Below, in pieces: positions 25,551-34,131 of a stretch of DNA of 64,000 nucleotides. Source of the DNA: E44-bin88 sp050123275 (GTDB taxonomy: Bacteria; Chloroflexota; Dehalococcoidia; Dehalococcoidales; BS750m-G39); contig JASFHK010000001.1 of NCBI GenBank assembly GCA_050123275.1, positions 124,001 to 188,000 on the forward strand. The letters run 5' to 3'. The position numbers and the translations under genes are program-made. How positions within the stretch are numbered: the first letter of the stretch is position 1; every line of letters starts with the position of its first letter. The notes beneath the pieces are model-generated. The model worked only from the letters and a program-made list of their open reading frames with translations, did no database searches and had not been told where the DNA came from.

Positions 25551-26213
25551 TTAAGAGCCCCTGAGGGCGGTCCCCAACGCTTCTTCCGTCTCGCGGGTGG
25601 TGATGGCGATGATGTGGTCTTCCGCCTCGAGTACGGTATCCTCGTCGGGGACGAAAGGCTTTTGCTGTCCGCGAATAACCAGCGACAGGCTGTTCCCCAC
25701 CGGCAGCGGCAGCTCCTTCACCGTCTTGCCGATGGTGGTGGCGTGTTGCGGAACTTTTATCTCCACTATCTCCAGCCCTTGCTCCGGGACGTCCGAGAGG
25801 TGGGTGATGGGGTGGGTGGGCACCTCTTCCTCGATGTTTTCCAGGATAATCTTGGTGCTGCTGATGGTGACGTTGATGCCCAGCGTCTTGAAGATACCCT
25901 CGTTTTTGGGGTTGTTGATGCGGGCCACGGTGTGGGCCACGTTGAATTTATGCTTGGCGGCCTGGCAGGAAATCAGGTTGTCCTCGTCGTCGCCGGTGAC
26001 GGCGACGAACATATCGGCCCGCGCCGCTCCGGCTTCTTCCAGCGTGGTCACCTCGCAGCCGTCGCCGCGGACGCAGACGCTGCCCAGGTCGTTGCAGATA
26101 AAATTGGTGCGGGCGGCGTCCTTTTCCAGGACCAGTATCTCGTGGCCCTCGTCGAGCAACGCCTTGGCCAGGTAATAGCCCACCTGCCCCCCGCCGACAA
26201 CAATGATATACAT
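25551..26213 (-). CDS. TrkA-type RCK protein (N and C domains)
   Basis: The 220-residue protein has a Rossmann fold (MYIIVVGGGQVGYYLAKALL, then CVRGDGCEVTTLEEAG) and a C-terminal RCK_C domain (KVPQHATTIGKTVKELPLP to EDHIIAITT). Such proteins bind NAD(H) or nucleotides on the inner membrane face and gate K+ channels or transporters. It starts at TAATG, overlapping the stop of the next TrkA-like gene by one base, so the pair is translationally coupled. No Trk/Ktr channel gene is nearby. Confidence 0.93.
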   Translation of the reverse strand: MYIIVVGGGQVGYYLAKALLDEGHEILVLEKDAARTNFICNDLGSVCVRGDGCEVTTLEEAGAARADMFVAVTGDDEDNLISCQAAKHKFNVAHTVARINNPKNEGIFKTLGINVTISSTKIILENIEEEVPTHPITHLSDVPEQGLEIVEIKVPQHATTIGKTVKELPLPVGNSLSLVIRGQQKPFVPDEDTVLEAEDHIIAITTRETEEALGTALRGS

Positions 26214-26647
26214 TACTTAGTCTTCTTGGCTCCTTCCCCTTTTTCTTCGAGTAGCTTTACTTTAAGCATCTCGGCGAAGATAGTGGTCGGGCTGAAGGTC
26301 TCGAGGCCCAGCGAGCTGAAAAGCTCCTGCCGCAGGGGGTCGTAGGTGCGGCAGAGCACCCGGGGCACGTTAAAAATGTGCTTGGCAATCTGGCAGGCCA
26401 TGATGTTGCGGTTGTCCCCCTGGGTGAGGGCGATAAAAATGTCGGCTTTCTCGATGCCGGCTTTTTTGAGCGACTCCTCGTCGATACCGTTACCCACCAG
26501 TGCCGTGCCGCCGAAATCGGACGGCAGGCGGCGGAAGCTGTATTCTTCGACATCGAGGATGCTGACGCCGTGACCCTCGCTGTCGAGGAGACCGGCCAGC
26601 CTGCCTCCCACCCGTCCGCAGCCCATAATTACTATTTTCATCTTCAT
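26213..26647 (-). CDS. TrkA N-domain protein (single RCK_N domain)
   Basis: The 144-residue protein consists of one Rossmann domain (IVIMGCGRVGGRLAGLLDSEGHGV, ALTQGDNRNIMACQIAKHIF) without the C-terminal RCK_C domain. It ends in a Lys/Glu-rich tail. It is a paralogue of the protein encoded next, and the two may form a mixed ring, as known for some bacterial Ktr/Trk gating subunits. The start ATG at 26647 has another in-frame ATG two codons on. Confidence 0.92.
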   Translation of the reverse strand: MKMKIVIMGCGRVGGRLAGLLDSEGHGVSILDVEEYSFRRLPSDFGGTALVGNGIDEESLKKAGIEKADIFIALTQGDNRNIMACQIAKHIFNVPRVLCRTYDPLRQELFSSLGLETFSPTTIFAEMLKVKLLEEKGEGAKKTK

Positions 26648-26662
26648 AACCTTTAACCCGGG

Positions 26663-27085
26663 TTAGCGGGTGTATTTGTGGTACAGTATAACCGGACAGG
26701 GCGCGTTTTGCAGCACGTAGGGCACCACCTTGCCCATGTAAAACTGCCCGAACCGCTTTTTGTGGATGACGCCCATCAAAATCAGGTCGGCGCCTCTTTC
26801 GGCGGCCTCGTCGACGATGGTCGGCCCCGCCTCGCGGGCCTGGAGCAGGTCGGTCTCTACCTCCCGCCCCTCGTCCTCGGCGACGGTGGCGATGCGGTCC
26901 AGCACCTCCTCGGCTTTATTGACCTCGCGCTTGATTTCAGCGTCCAGCGGCAACGTGCGCTGCACGGTGAGCACGTAGATCACCCATATTTTAGCCTTGC
27001 TCTTGGCCAGCTGGCAGGCCAGCTTCATTATCTCGTCGTCGATGGCGCTGCCGCTTATCGGCACCAGTATCTTAGAAAACTCCAT
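26663..27085 (-). CDS. Universal stress protein (UspA family)
   Basis: The 140-residue alpha/beta protein begins FSKILVPISGSAIDDEIMKLA and ends ADLILMGVIHKKRFGQFYMGKVVPYVLQNAPCPVILYH. The GX2GX9G(S/T) ATP-binding signature is not clearly met: there is GVIHKKRFGQFYMG. ATP binding is therefore uncertain. It lies between the TrkA pair and an APC permease on the same strand. Usp proteins elsewhere regulate ion and amino-acid transporters, which fits the company it keeps. Confidence 0.92.
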   Translation of the reverse strand: MEFSKILVPISGSAIDDEIMKLACQLAKSKAKIWVIYVLTVQRTLPLDAEIKREVNKAEEVLDRIATVAEDEGREVETDLLQAREAGPTIVDEAAERGADLILMGVIHKKRFGQFYMGKVVPYVLQNAPCPVILYHKYTR

Positions 27086-27144
27086 CAGTTCCCGTTACGG
27101 CCCTGCTTAGAGATTACCCGTATTATAATCCCCTGCGGGCGACT

Positions 27145-28605
27145 CTACAATCCCCCCTCTTTCGGCTCCTTGTGCGTTCGGAATATGGGCAGCTTCGACT
27201 TCCAGCGGTAGATACAATAGATGATAAAGCCCACCGCCATCCATATCAAACCCACCGAACGGCAGTAGGGCTGTGTAATCAGGATAATAATCCAGATGCC
27301 GAAGGTGGCCAGCAGCCCCAGTATTGAAGTCAGGGGCAGCTCTCTTCTGGCTATCTTTATGTTCCAGCCCAGCTTGAAGGGGCGCTCCAGGTCGGGCTTT
27401 CTTATCCTCAAGCTTATTATGGAGGCGTGGGCGAACATGAAGGCCAGCAGCGAGCCGAAGGCGTAAAGCGCCCCCATGTCCTCGAAGACCTGGCCGCCGA
27501 AGAACCCCGGAATCAGAATGATAATCGCCACCAGGCTGAACAGGATGATAGAAATGTAGGGCGTCTTAAAGCGCGGGTGTATCTTGCTCAATGCGGAGGG
27601 CTGCAGTTTGTGGGTGCCCAGCGAGAAAGCCAGCCGCGAGATGCCGATAAGCCCGGCGTTGGTGGCGATGAGCAAAATAGAGCCGGCCAGCACGGCGATG
27701 AGCGGCTTGAGCACGTCCGATATCAACGTTATGGGGATATGGGCGGCGATGCCGGCCACCGGGTCGCGCGCCCACTCCGAGGCGAGCTCCTGCGGCGTCA
27801 TCGCCGAGAGCGATACCAGCGAAATACCGGCGAAGATAACCAATACGGCCACAATCATCATCACCAGCGCCCGGGGGACCTTTCTTTCCGGCTTACGCGT
27901 CTCCTCCGCCATCTGGGACATGGTTTCTATGCCTGTGTAGGCGATAGAGGCCAGGGCGATGCCGAAGACCAGGTTTTCGGTGGTGGGCCAGTTATCTATC
28001 ATGCGGTGGAAGAGCGTCACCGGGTCGAAGAGCAATATAAAGCCGATAACCACCAGCGCTATCTGGGTGGTTATATCCAGTATGGCGGCGCCGATGTTCA
28101 CCAGCGAGGTCTCTTTGATGCCGATGACGTTCATCGACATCAGGAAGAAGACGATGCCCATCGAGGTGGCCGTGCCCAGCGCCGGCGAGGTCTTGAAGGG
28201 TTCGAAGAAAAAGCCTAAGTAAGGCGGGATAGTGTAAGCCGAGATGGAGATGGTGACGATATAGCTCAGCATCAGCGCCCAGCCGGCGACAAAGCCGGCC
28301 ATATCGTTAAAGCCGTGGCGGGCGAAGCTGGCCGAGCCGCCGGCTTCGGGCAGCAGGGCGGTGCCCTCGGCGTAGGTCAGAGCGGTGAAAATAAAGAGAA
28401 TGCCGGCGATGCCCAGCGCGATGGGGGTGGCCCCCATGGCGATAACAGCCACGATGCCCAGCGCGTAGTAAATAGACGAGCCGACATTGCCGTAGCCGGC
28501 GCTGAACAAAGCGGGAATTCCCAGCACGCGTCTTAAGCGGTTACGTTTTATGCGGCGGGGACGAAAAATCCGGTCGCCGGGTTTGGGACGGTAGTTATCT
28601 TGCAT
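27145..28605 (-). CDS. APC superfamily permease
   Basis: The 486-residue protein has about 12 TM segments. The first holds the broken-helix motif FSAGYGNVGSSIYYALG, and TM6 has the IASIAYTGIETMSQMAEE signature of amino acid-polyamine-organocation transporters. It is longer at both ends by basic cytoplasmic tails. It is the start of a - strand group with Usp and two TrkA proteins, which suggests a gated transporter. K+ uptake, as for KimA-type APC proteins, is a possibility but not shown; amino acids are the default substrate. Confidence 0.9.
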   Translation of the reverse strand: MQDNYRPKPGDRIFRPRRIKRNRLRRVLGIPALFSAGYGNVGSSIYYALGIVAVIAMGATPIALGIAGILFIFTALTYAEGTALLPEAGGSASFARHGFNDMAGFVAGWALMLSYIVTISISAYTIPPYLGFFFEPFKTSPALGTATSMGIVFFLMSMNVIGIKETSLVNIGAAILDITTQIALVVIGFILLFDPVTLFHRMIDNWPTTENLVFGIALASIAYTGIETMSQMAEETRKPERKVPRALVMMIVAVLVIFAGISLVSLSAMTPQELASEWARDPVAGIAAHIPITLISDVLKPLIAVLAGSILLIATNAGLIGISRLAFSLGTHKLQPSALSKIHPRFKTPYISIILFSLVAIIILIPGFFGGQVFEDMGALYAFGSLLAFMFAHASIISLRIRKPDLERPFKLGWNIKIARRELPLTSILGLLATFGIWIIILITQPYCRSVGLIWMAVGFIIYCIYRWKSKLPIFRTHKEPKEGGL

Positions 28606-28720
28606 GGTATATCAGTTTACTAACTATCCGCTTCTAGTCATATTCAAATGTGCCTGAAACCTTTCAGACTCTGGTAAAGTTTATGCCCCCGAAGCGTTAT
28701 CTGTCAACAACTTCTCCTGC

Positions 28721-28749
28721 TTGACAATTATTTGAGCCTCAACTAAACT
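28721..28749 (+). promoter_or_regulatory. Promoter for the phosphate transport pair
   Basis: A perfect TTGACA (28721-28726), 17 bases, TAAACT (28744-28749), 93 bases before the GTG start of the DUF47 gene. The rest of the 237-base gap after the APC gene (28606-28842) shows no gene. Confidence 0.6.
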
Positions 28750-28842
28750 CACCATGGTGTTAGTACTTCCTTCGGCTGTACCCCCAGTTTCTCCGGGACG
28801 GCCATTTAGATATCGGCTATAGGTCAAAGGAGGTTTAAAAGC

Positions 28843-29469
28843 GTGAAGTTCCCCTTTCTACCCCGTGAAGAAAAGTTCTTCGATCTTTTTCAGGCCAGCG
28901 CCCAGAATGTGGTCGAGTCGGCCCGGCGGCTTAAGGAAATGGTGGACGACTGGGAAAACATCGAGGGTAGCCTGGACGAGATAACCGCGCTGGAGCACAA
29001 GGGGGATACCATCACCCACGAAATTATGGCGCGGCTGCACCGTACCTTTATCACCCCTTTCGACCGCGAGGACATCGTCCAGCTGGCGCATTCACTGGAC
29101 GACATTATCGACTTCATTCACGCCGCCGCCGACTCCATGATTTTATACCGGGTGAGCCGTCCCGGCGCCCGGGCCAAAGAGCTGGCCGAGATTATCGTCC
29201 AGGCGGCGGAAGAGGTGGAGAGGGTGATGCCCAACCTTCGGAAGCGCATCGTTTTAAGCCAGGTGCTCAAGCGCTGTGTCGAGATTAACCGCCTGGAAAA
29301 CGTCGCCGACCGGGTCTATCGCTCGGCGATGGCGGAGCTCTTTTCCGATTCGGCCGATATGGCCGACGTTATCAAGTGGCGCGAGATTTACGCCCATATG
29401 GAGAGCGCCACCGACCGCTGCGAAGATGTGGCTAACGTCCTCGAAGGGGTAGCCATCAAGCATGCCTGA
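28843..29469 (+). CDS. DUF47 (PhoU-like) Pit accessory protein
   Basis: The 208-residue all-helical protein has the PhoU-like motif pattern LEHKGDTITHEIMARLHRTFITPFDREDIVQLAHSLDDIIDF. DUF47 proteins occur immediately before Pit phosphate transporters and are thought to regulate them. The GTG start follows AAAGGAGGTTTAAAAGC. It overlaps the pit gene by eight bases, so the two are translated together. Confidence 0.95.
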   Translation: MKFPFLPREEKFFDLFQASAQNVVESARRLKEMVDDWENIEGSLDEITALEHKGDTITHEIMARLHRTFITPFDREDIVQLAHSLDDIIDFIHAAADSMILYRVSRPGARAKELAEIIVQAAEEVERVMPNLRKRIVLSQVLKRCVEINRLENVADRVYRSAMAELFSDSADMADVIKWREIYAHMESATDRCEDVANVLEGVAIKHA

Positions 29470-30463
29470 TTTTGCCCTCGGTTACCTGATAATAATTATC
29501 GTCTTTGCCGTCGGCTTCGGCCTGGTCAACGGCTTTAACGACGCCGCCAACGCCATCGCCGCCGCCATCGGCACCCGTTCTATCTCCCCCCGCAATGCCG
29601 TCATCATGGCGGCTGTTCTCAACTGCGTCGGCGCCGCTACCGGCCTGGCGGTGGCCCGCACCATCGGTAAGGGTATTCTGATCCCCGAGGCGACGACCAA
29701 CATCACGGTGCTGGCGGGGCTGGCTACCGTCATCGTCTGGGGCAGCCTGGCCACCTACTGGGGGCTGCCCATCAGCGTTACCCACAGCTTTGTCAGCGGC
29801 CTGGCCGCCGCCGGCGCGGCTACGGTGGGGTTGGGGGCGATACAGTGGGGCGTCATGGCCCGCGTGCTTTCCTCGGTGGCGATAGCGCCCGTCCTCGGCT
29901 TCGTGGTCGGCTTCGCCATCATGATTGCCCTCTTCTGGATATTCCGTCACAGCGCCCCCGCCTGGATGCGGGTGCTTTTCAGCCGTTTGCAGTGGGTGAC
30001 GACCGCCTTTCTGGCCTACAGCCACGGCAAGAACGACGGCCAGATGCCCATCGGCGTCATCACCATGGCGCTGGTCATCTATACCGGCCAGGCCACGCTC
30101 TGGGACAGCGTCCCCTGGTGGGTAATCGCTATCTCGGCGCTGGCCATAAGCTCGGGGACGGCTATCGGCGGCTGGCGGGTGATTAAAACGCTGGGGATGA
30201 GAGTGACCAACATGCAGCCGGTGCAAGGCTTCGCCGTCAACCTCTCGGCGGCGGTGGTTATCGAAGGCGCTTCGATTTTGGGTATTCCGGTGAGCACTAC
30301 CCACTGCGTCAGCACTTCCATTATGGGCGTAGGGGCGACGCGGAGGTTTTCGGCGGTGCGCTGGGGGTTGGCGGGCAACATCGTGGCCGCCTGGATACTG
30401 ACCTTTCCTATCTGCGGAGGGTTGGGTTATCTCTTCGGCTGGCTGCTGAAGATGATAGTCTAG
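29462..30463 (+). CDS. Inorganic phosphate transporter, Pit family
   Basis: The 333-residue membrane protein has the duplicated Pit motif: GLVNGFNDAANAIAAAIGTR in the first half and AFLAYSHGKNDGQMPIGV in the second. It takes up metal-phosphate with protons or Na+. About ten TM segments are visible. It also has the WGLPISVTHSFVSGL and GIPVSTTHCVSTSIMGVG loops typical of the family. It is co-transcribed with its DUF47 partner. Confidence 0.95.
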   Translation: MPDFALGYLIIIIVFAVGFGLVNGFNDAANAIAAAIGTRSISPRNAVIMAAVLNCVGAATGLAVARTIGKGILIPEATTNITVLAGLATVIVWGSLATYWGLPISVTHSFVSGLAAAGAATVGLGAIQWGVMARVLSSVAIAPVLGFVVGFAIMIALFWIFRHSAPAWMRVLFSRLQWVTTAFLAYSHGKNDGQMPIGVITMALVIYTGQATLWDSVPWWVIAISALAISSGTAIGGWRVIKTLGMRVTNMQPVQGFAVNLSAAVVIEGASILGIPVSTTHCVSTSIMGVGATRRFSAVRWGLAGNIVAAWILTFPICGGLGYLFGWLLKMIV

Positions 30464-30468
30464 CCGAT

Positions 30469-31089
30469 TTAGAGGCTGATTTTACGCGGCGAGCGGCGGC
30501 ACTTCTCGGCGGTGATAATGGCGGCGATGGTCTCGGCGGCGCGCTCGATTTCATCTCTCTCGTTAAAAACGACGTAGTCGAAGAGGTGTAGCTGTTTCAT
30601 CTCCTCGGTGACGGTCTTCAACCTCAAATCGCAATCGACCTCGGACTCGGTCTTGCGCTCGCGGAGCCGGCTCTCCAGCTCCTCCTCGGTGGGGCAGGTG
30701 AGGAAGATAAAGACCGCCTCGGGCACTATTTTCTTAATCGTGGCCGCCCCCTGGACGTCCACCTTGACGATGGTATCCATTCCCGCCGCCAGGGCTTCCC
30801 TTACCGGCGCCTTGGGCACGCCGTACCAGTTGCCGTAGACGTTGGCGTATTCCAGCAACTCGTTGTCTTCCAGCATCTTGCGGAAATCTGTTTCGGGGAC
30901 GAATTTATAGTCCACGTTGTCTTTCTCGTTGGCCCGCTTGGGGCGGGTGGTGTTGGTAATGATAAACCGTGCCGGATAGCCCGTTCGCTTCATCTGGTTC
31001 AAAACGGCATCCTTGCCCGCTCCGGAGGGGCCGGAGAGGACGATGAGCAGCGGGCTGGTGGGGATATTATTAAGGTTCGTCTTTTTCAT
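30469..31089 (-). CDS. gmk: Guanylate kinase
   Basis: The 206-residue enzyme phosphorylates GMP to GDP. The P-loop reads SGPSGAGKDAVL, with Asp in place of the usual Ser/Thr after GK. GMP-binding residues are in TTRPKRANEKDNVDYKFV and LLEYANVYGNWYGVP; the lid follows SRLRERKTE. Length is typical. Its start lies inside the end of remA (20-base overlap), a gene order conserved in many Gram-positive and Chloroflexota genomes (remA-gmk). Confidence 0.96.
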   Translation of the reverse strand: MKKTNLNNIPTSPLLIVLSGPSGAGKDAVLNQMKRTGYPARFIITNTTRPKRANEKDNVDYKFVPETDFRKMLEDNELLEYANVYGNWYGVPKAPVREALAAGMDTIVKVDVQGAATIKKIVPEAVFIFLTCPTEEELESRLRERKTESEVDCDLRLKTVTEEMKQLHLFDYVVFNERDEIERAAETIAAIITAEKCRRSPRKISL

Positions 31090-31363
31090 CGGCTGGGTCT
31101 GGCTTTATCAATGAGCCGCCCCGGCTGGCCTGGAGCCGGCCGGCAATGGTTTCCGGGGCAAGTGCGCCCAGTATAATATGGCCGCTATCGGTAAAGATAA
31201 CGGCTTTGGTTCTACGGCCGCTGGTCATGTCAATCAGCAACCCCTTGTTTTTGCTTTGCTGGATGGTCCGTTTGGTCGGCGCGGAATTTGGCGAAGCGAT
31301 GGCGATGACTCTGTTTACGGAAAGTATGTTACCAAATCCGATATGAATAAGCTCGGTGACCAT
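31070..31363 (-). CDS. RemA/DUF370 family regulatory protein
   Basis: The protein (97 residues from the preferred start) contains LIHIGFGNILSVNRVIAIASPNSAPTKRTI, RRTKAVIFTDSGHIILGAL and PETIAGRL, the full DUF370 signature. RemA of Bacillus is a DNA-binding activator of biofilm genes; here it sits before gmk, its usual neighbour. An earlier GTG at 31372 exists, but it lies inside the ribosome-binding site GAGGTG. The ATG at 31363 is six bases after that site and is chosen. The C-terminus extends past the domain by a Pro/Asp/Glu-rich tail. Confidence 0.93.
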   Translation of the reverse strand: MVTELIHIGFGNILSVNRVIAIASPNSAPTKRTIQQSKNKGLLIDMTSGRRTKAVIFTDSGHIILGALAPETIAGRLQASRGGSLIKPDPADEKDEP

Positions 31364-31523
31364 GTTTAACACCTCGGCAGATTACTTTTTGTGATGTCGG
31401 GGTTTTTTTACGATAGTTCAACAATCGGTGATAACGACCACCCCTTCCTCTGTAGAAAATGGGATGCTTAATATAATATACCTTTAACATTGTTTAGGCA
31501 ACGGCTTTCAGGCACAGGACAAC

Positions 31524-31552
31524 TTGAATTTTTTCGGATTAGCTGCTATTCT
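31524..31552 (+). promoter_or_regulatory. Probable promoter of nfnAB
   Basis: TTGAAT (31524-31529), 17 bases, TATTCT (31547-31552). The RNA would begin near 31559, about 95 bases before the first gene. A second TATAAT at 31472-31477 lacks a good -35 box. Confidence 0.5.
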
Positions 31553-31589
31553 TTCTGGGGTTTAATCGTTCATGAGAGACTATCTAGGG

Positions 31590-31626
31590 GGCTATCTCCC
31601 ATCACCGCTACGGAGGTAGCCTTTTT
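31590..31626 (+). terminator. Terminator hairpin in the nfnAB leader (possible attenuator)
   Basis: GGCTATCTCC (31590-31599) pairs with GGAGGTAGCC (31612-31621), ten pairs with one G-U, followed directly by TTTTT (31622-31626). It lies between the predicted promoter and the nfnA start, with no gene before it on this strand, so it could stop transcription early. Confidence 0.65.
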
Positions 31627-31654
31627 ATTCAAACTTTTTTCGAGGTGAGCCGCT

Positions 31655-32485
31655 TTGTATAAGATTTTAGCTAAAGAAGACCTGGTGCCCCAGATTCACC
31701 TGTTCAAGATGGAGGCGCCGGCCGTGGCCAAAAAGGCGCGGGCGGGCCAGTTCGTCGTGGTCAGGATTGACGAAAAGGGCGAGCGCATTCCGCTGACCAT
31801 CGCCGACTACGACCAGAAAGAAGGCACCGTCACCATCGTCTTTATGGAGGTGGGGGCCACCACCGCCCGCCTGGCTAAGCTCAATGCCGGCGACAGCGTC
31901 GCCGACTTCGTGGGGCCGCTGGGCGTGCCCGCCGAAATCGAGAACTACGGCACCGTCGTCTGCGTGGCCGGCGGCGTGGGCGCCGCTCCGGTAGCGCCCA
32001 TCGCCCGCGCTTTAAAGCAGGCGGGCAACAAGATAATCACCATTTTGGGGGCGCGCTCCAAAGAGCTGCTCTTCTGGGAAGACGTGCTTAAAGCCAGCAG
32101 CGACCGCATGATTGTCACCACCGACGACGGCACCTACGGGCTTAAGGGCGTCGTCACCGAGCCGCTCAAGGAGCTTCTGGAAAGCGAAAAGATCGACCGC
32201 GTCGTCGCCATCGGCCCCGTGGTCATGATGAAGTTCTGCTCGCTGACCACCCAGCCCTTCGGGGTCAAGACCATCGTTAGCCTCAACCCCATCATGGTGG
32301 ACGGCACCGGGATGTGCGGCTGCTGCCGCGTCGCCGTCGGCGGCGAGACCAAGTTCGCCTGCGTCGACGGCCCCGATTTCGACGGTCACCAGGTCGACTG
32401 GGACCTGATGGGCGCCCGCCAGCAAATCTACGTCGAAGAAGAAAGATGTGCTTTTGAGGAGTGGCAAAAAAGCCACTCGTCCTGA
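31655..32485 (+). CDS. nfnA: NfnA: ferredoxin-NADP+ reductase-type FAD/[2Fe-2S] subunit
   Basis: The 276-residue protein has an FAD-binding barrel (HLFKMEAPAVAKKARAGQF), an NAD-binding domain (CVAGGVGAAPVAPIARAL) and a C-terminal [2Fe-2S] cysteine cluster (MCGCCRVAVGGETKFACVDGP). It matches the PyrK-like subunit of NADH-dependent ferredoxin:NADP+ oxidoreductase, once called sulfide dehydrogenase beta. With NfnB it bifurcates electrons from NADPH to NAD+ and ferredoxin. The TTG start is seven bases after GAGGTG. A dihydroorotate-dehydrogenase PyrK role is unlikely because no pyrD is beside it. Confidence 0.92.
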   Translation: MYKILAKEDLVPQIHLFKMEAPAVAKKARAGQFVVVRIDEKGERIPLTIADYDQKEGTVTIVFMEVGATTARLAKLNAGDSVADFVGPLGVPAEIENYGTVVCVAGGVGAAPVAPIARALKQAGNKIITILGARSKELLFWEDVLKASSDRMIVTTDDGTYGLKGVVTEPLKELLESEKIDRVVAIGPVVMMKFCSLTTQPFGVKTIVSLNPIMVDGTGMCGCCRVAVGGETKFACVDGPDFDGHQVDWDLMGARQQIYVEEERCAFEEWQKSHSS

Positions 32486-32496
32486 GGAGTTAGTCA

Positions 32497-33888
32497 ATGG
32501 CCAAACTGAATCTTAACCGTGTGCCCATGCCCCGCCAGGAGCCCCGGGAAAGGGCCCAAAACTTTAAGGAAGTCGCCCTGGGCTACAGCCTGGAGCAGGC
32601 TAAAGAGGAAGCCTCCCGCTGCATCCAGTGCCCCAAGCGCAACTGCGTCGCGGGCTGCCCGGTGAACGTCGACATCCCCGATTTCATCAAGGCCATCCGC
32701 GAGGGCGATATGCCCGAAGCGGTCAGGGTCTTAAAGAGCAAGAACGCGCTGCCCGGCATCTGCGGGCGCGTTTGCCCCCAGGAGTCACAGTGCGAGTCCA
32801 AGTGCACCCTGGCGGCCAAGGACGCCCCCATCGCCATCGGGCGGCTGGAGCGCTTTGTCGCCGACTGGGAGCGGGAAAACAAGGCGAGCCAGGCTCCCGA
32901 GCTGCCTAAAGCTACCGGCAAAAAAGTGGCCGTGGTCGGCTCGGGCCCGGCGGGCTTAACCGCCGCCGCCGACCTGGCCAAGCTGGGCCACAGCGTCACC
33001 ATCTTCGAGGCATTGCACGTGGCCGGCGGCGTTTTGATGTACGGCATCCCCGAGTTCCGTTTGCCCAAGGCAATCGTCCAGGCCGAGGTGGACTATGTCG
33101 CCTCTTTGGGCGTTAAAATCGAGCTGGACGCGGTGATCGGCAAGCTGGATACCGTGGACGAGCTTTTGGCCGACGGCTTCGACGCCGTTTTTCTGGGCAC
33201 GGGCGCCGGTCTGCCCATGTTTTTGGGCTATCCCAGCGAGAACCTGAACGGCATCTACTCGGCCAACGAGTTTTTGACCCGCGTCAACCTGATGAAGGCC
33301 TATCTCTTCCCCAACTACGACACGCCGGTCAAGATAGGCAAGCGGGTGGCCGTCATCGGCGGCGGCAACGTGGCCATGGACTCGGCGCGCTGTGCGTTGC
33401 GTTTGGGCGCCGACAAGGTCTACATCATCTACCGCCGCTCCGAAGTGGAGCTTCCCGCCCGTAAGGAAGAGGTGGAGAACGCCCAGGAAGAGGGCATCGA
33501 GTTCAAGTACCTGACCAACCCCAAGCGCTTTATCGGCGACGATAAGAACTGGGTGGTGGGCATGGAGTGCCACCAGATGGAGCTGGGCGAGCCCGACGAC
33601 AGCGGGCGGCGCCGCCCCGTGGTTAAAGAGGGCAGCGAGTTCGTTATCGATGTCGACGAGGTCATCATCGCGCTGGGCACCCGCCCCAACCCGCTTATCG
33701 CTTCCACTACCGAGGGTCTGGAAACGACCAAATGGGGCACCGTGGTGGCTAATGAGGAGACGTTGAAGACGGTGAAGGACAAGGTCTGGGCGGGCGGCGA
33801 TATCGTTACCGGTGCGGCCACGGTGATTAGCGCCATGGGCGCGGGCAAGATTGCCTCGGCGGACATGGACAAGTTTTTGAGGGGCTAA
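32497..33888 (+). CDS. nfnB: NfnB: glutamate synthase small subunit-like flavoprotein
   Basis: The 463-residue protein has an N-terminal two [4Fe-4S] domain (CIQCPKRNCVAGCPVNV and CGRVCPQESQCESKC). Two nucleotide-binding folds follow: FAD, VVGSGPAGLTAAADLAKLG; NADPH, VIGGGNVAMDSARCALRLG. It is annotated gltA in many genomes, but without a large glutamate-synthase subunit and next to nfnA it is the bifurcating NfnB. It follows nfnA by 11 bases with ribosome-binding site GAGGAGTTAGTCA. Confidence 0.94.
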   Translation: MAKLNLNRVPMPRQEPRERAQNFKEVALGYSLEQAKEEASRCIQCPKRNCVAGCPVNVDIPDFIKAIREGDMPEAVRVLKSKNALPGICGRVCPQESQCESKCTLAAKDAPIAIGRLERFVADWERENKASQAPELPKATGKKVAVVGSGPAGLTAAADLAKLGHSVTIFEALHVAGGVLMYGIPEFRLPKAIVQAEVDYVASLGVKIELDAVIGKLDTVDELLADGFDAVFLGTGAGLPMFLGYPSENLNGIYSANEFLTRVNLMKAYLFPNYDTPVKIGKRVAVIGGGNVAMDSARCALRLGADKVYIIYRRSEVELPARKEEVENAQEEGIEFKYLTNPKRFIGDDKNWVVGMECHQMELGEPDDSGRRRPVVKEGSEFVIDVDEVIIALGTRPNPLIASTTEGLETTKWGTVVANEETLKTVKDKVWAGGDIVTGAATVISAMGAGKIASADMDKFLRG

Positions 33889-33939
33889 GAGTTAGTTGGG
33901 GGGTAGGGTATAATAACCTAGCGGCGTAAGAATTAGCAG

Positions 33940-34131
33940 CTAACTGTCTCCGATATGCCTTGAGCCAACTACTTGATGGGCCAAAGCATTCCAGTTGTCG
34001 GCTTGCTTTGGAATAACTTGGAGTGTCTCAGACTCTTCCTTGAGTATTTGGGCAGTGACTTCTTTGTAAATGGCATCCTCCTCCCCCTTCCCAAGTAGCT
34101 CTTCGATTGGTGGTAATGCTTCTTTTTTCAT
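33940..34131 (-). CDS. 63-residue partner of the protease-like protein
   Basis: This small acidic-to-neutral protein (MKKEALPPIEELLGKGEED, then TAQILKEESETLQVIPKQ) has no recognised domain. The ATG at 34131 overlaps the stop of the upstream gene as TGATG, so translation is coupled. A GTG one codon earlier is also possible. It is AT-rich like its partner. Its size and coupling would fit an antidote, cofactor or substrate of the larger protein, but this is inference from layout only. Confidence 0.6.
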   Translation of the reverse strand: MKKEALPPIEELLGKGEEDAIYKEVTAQILKEESETLQVIPKQADNWNALAHQVVGSRHIGDS

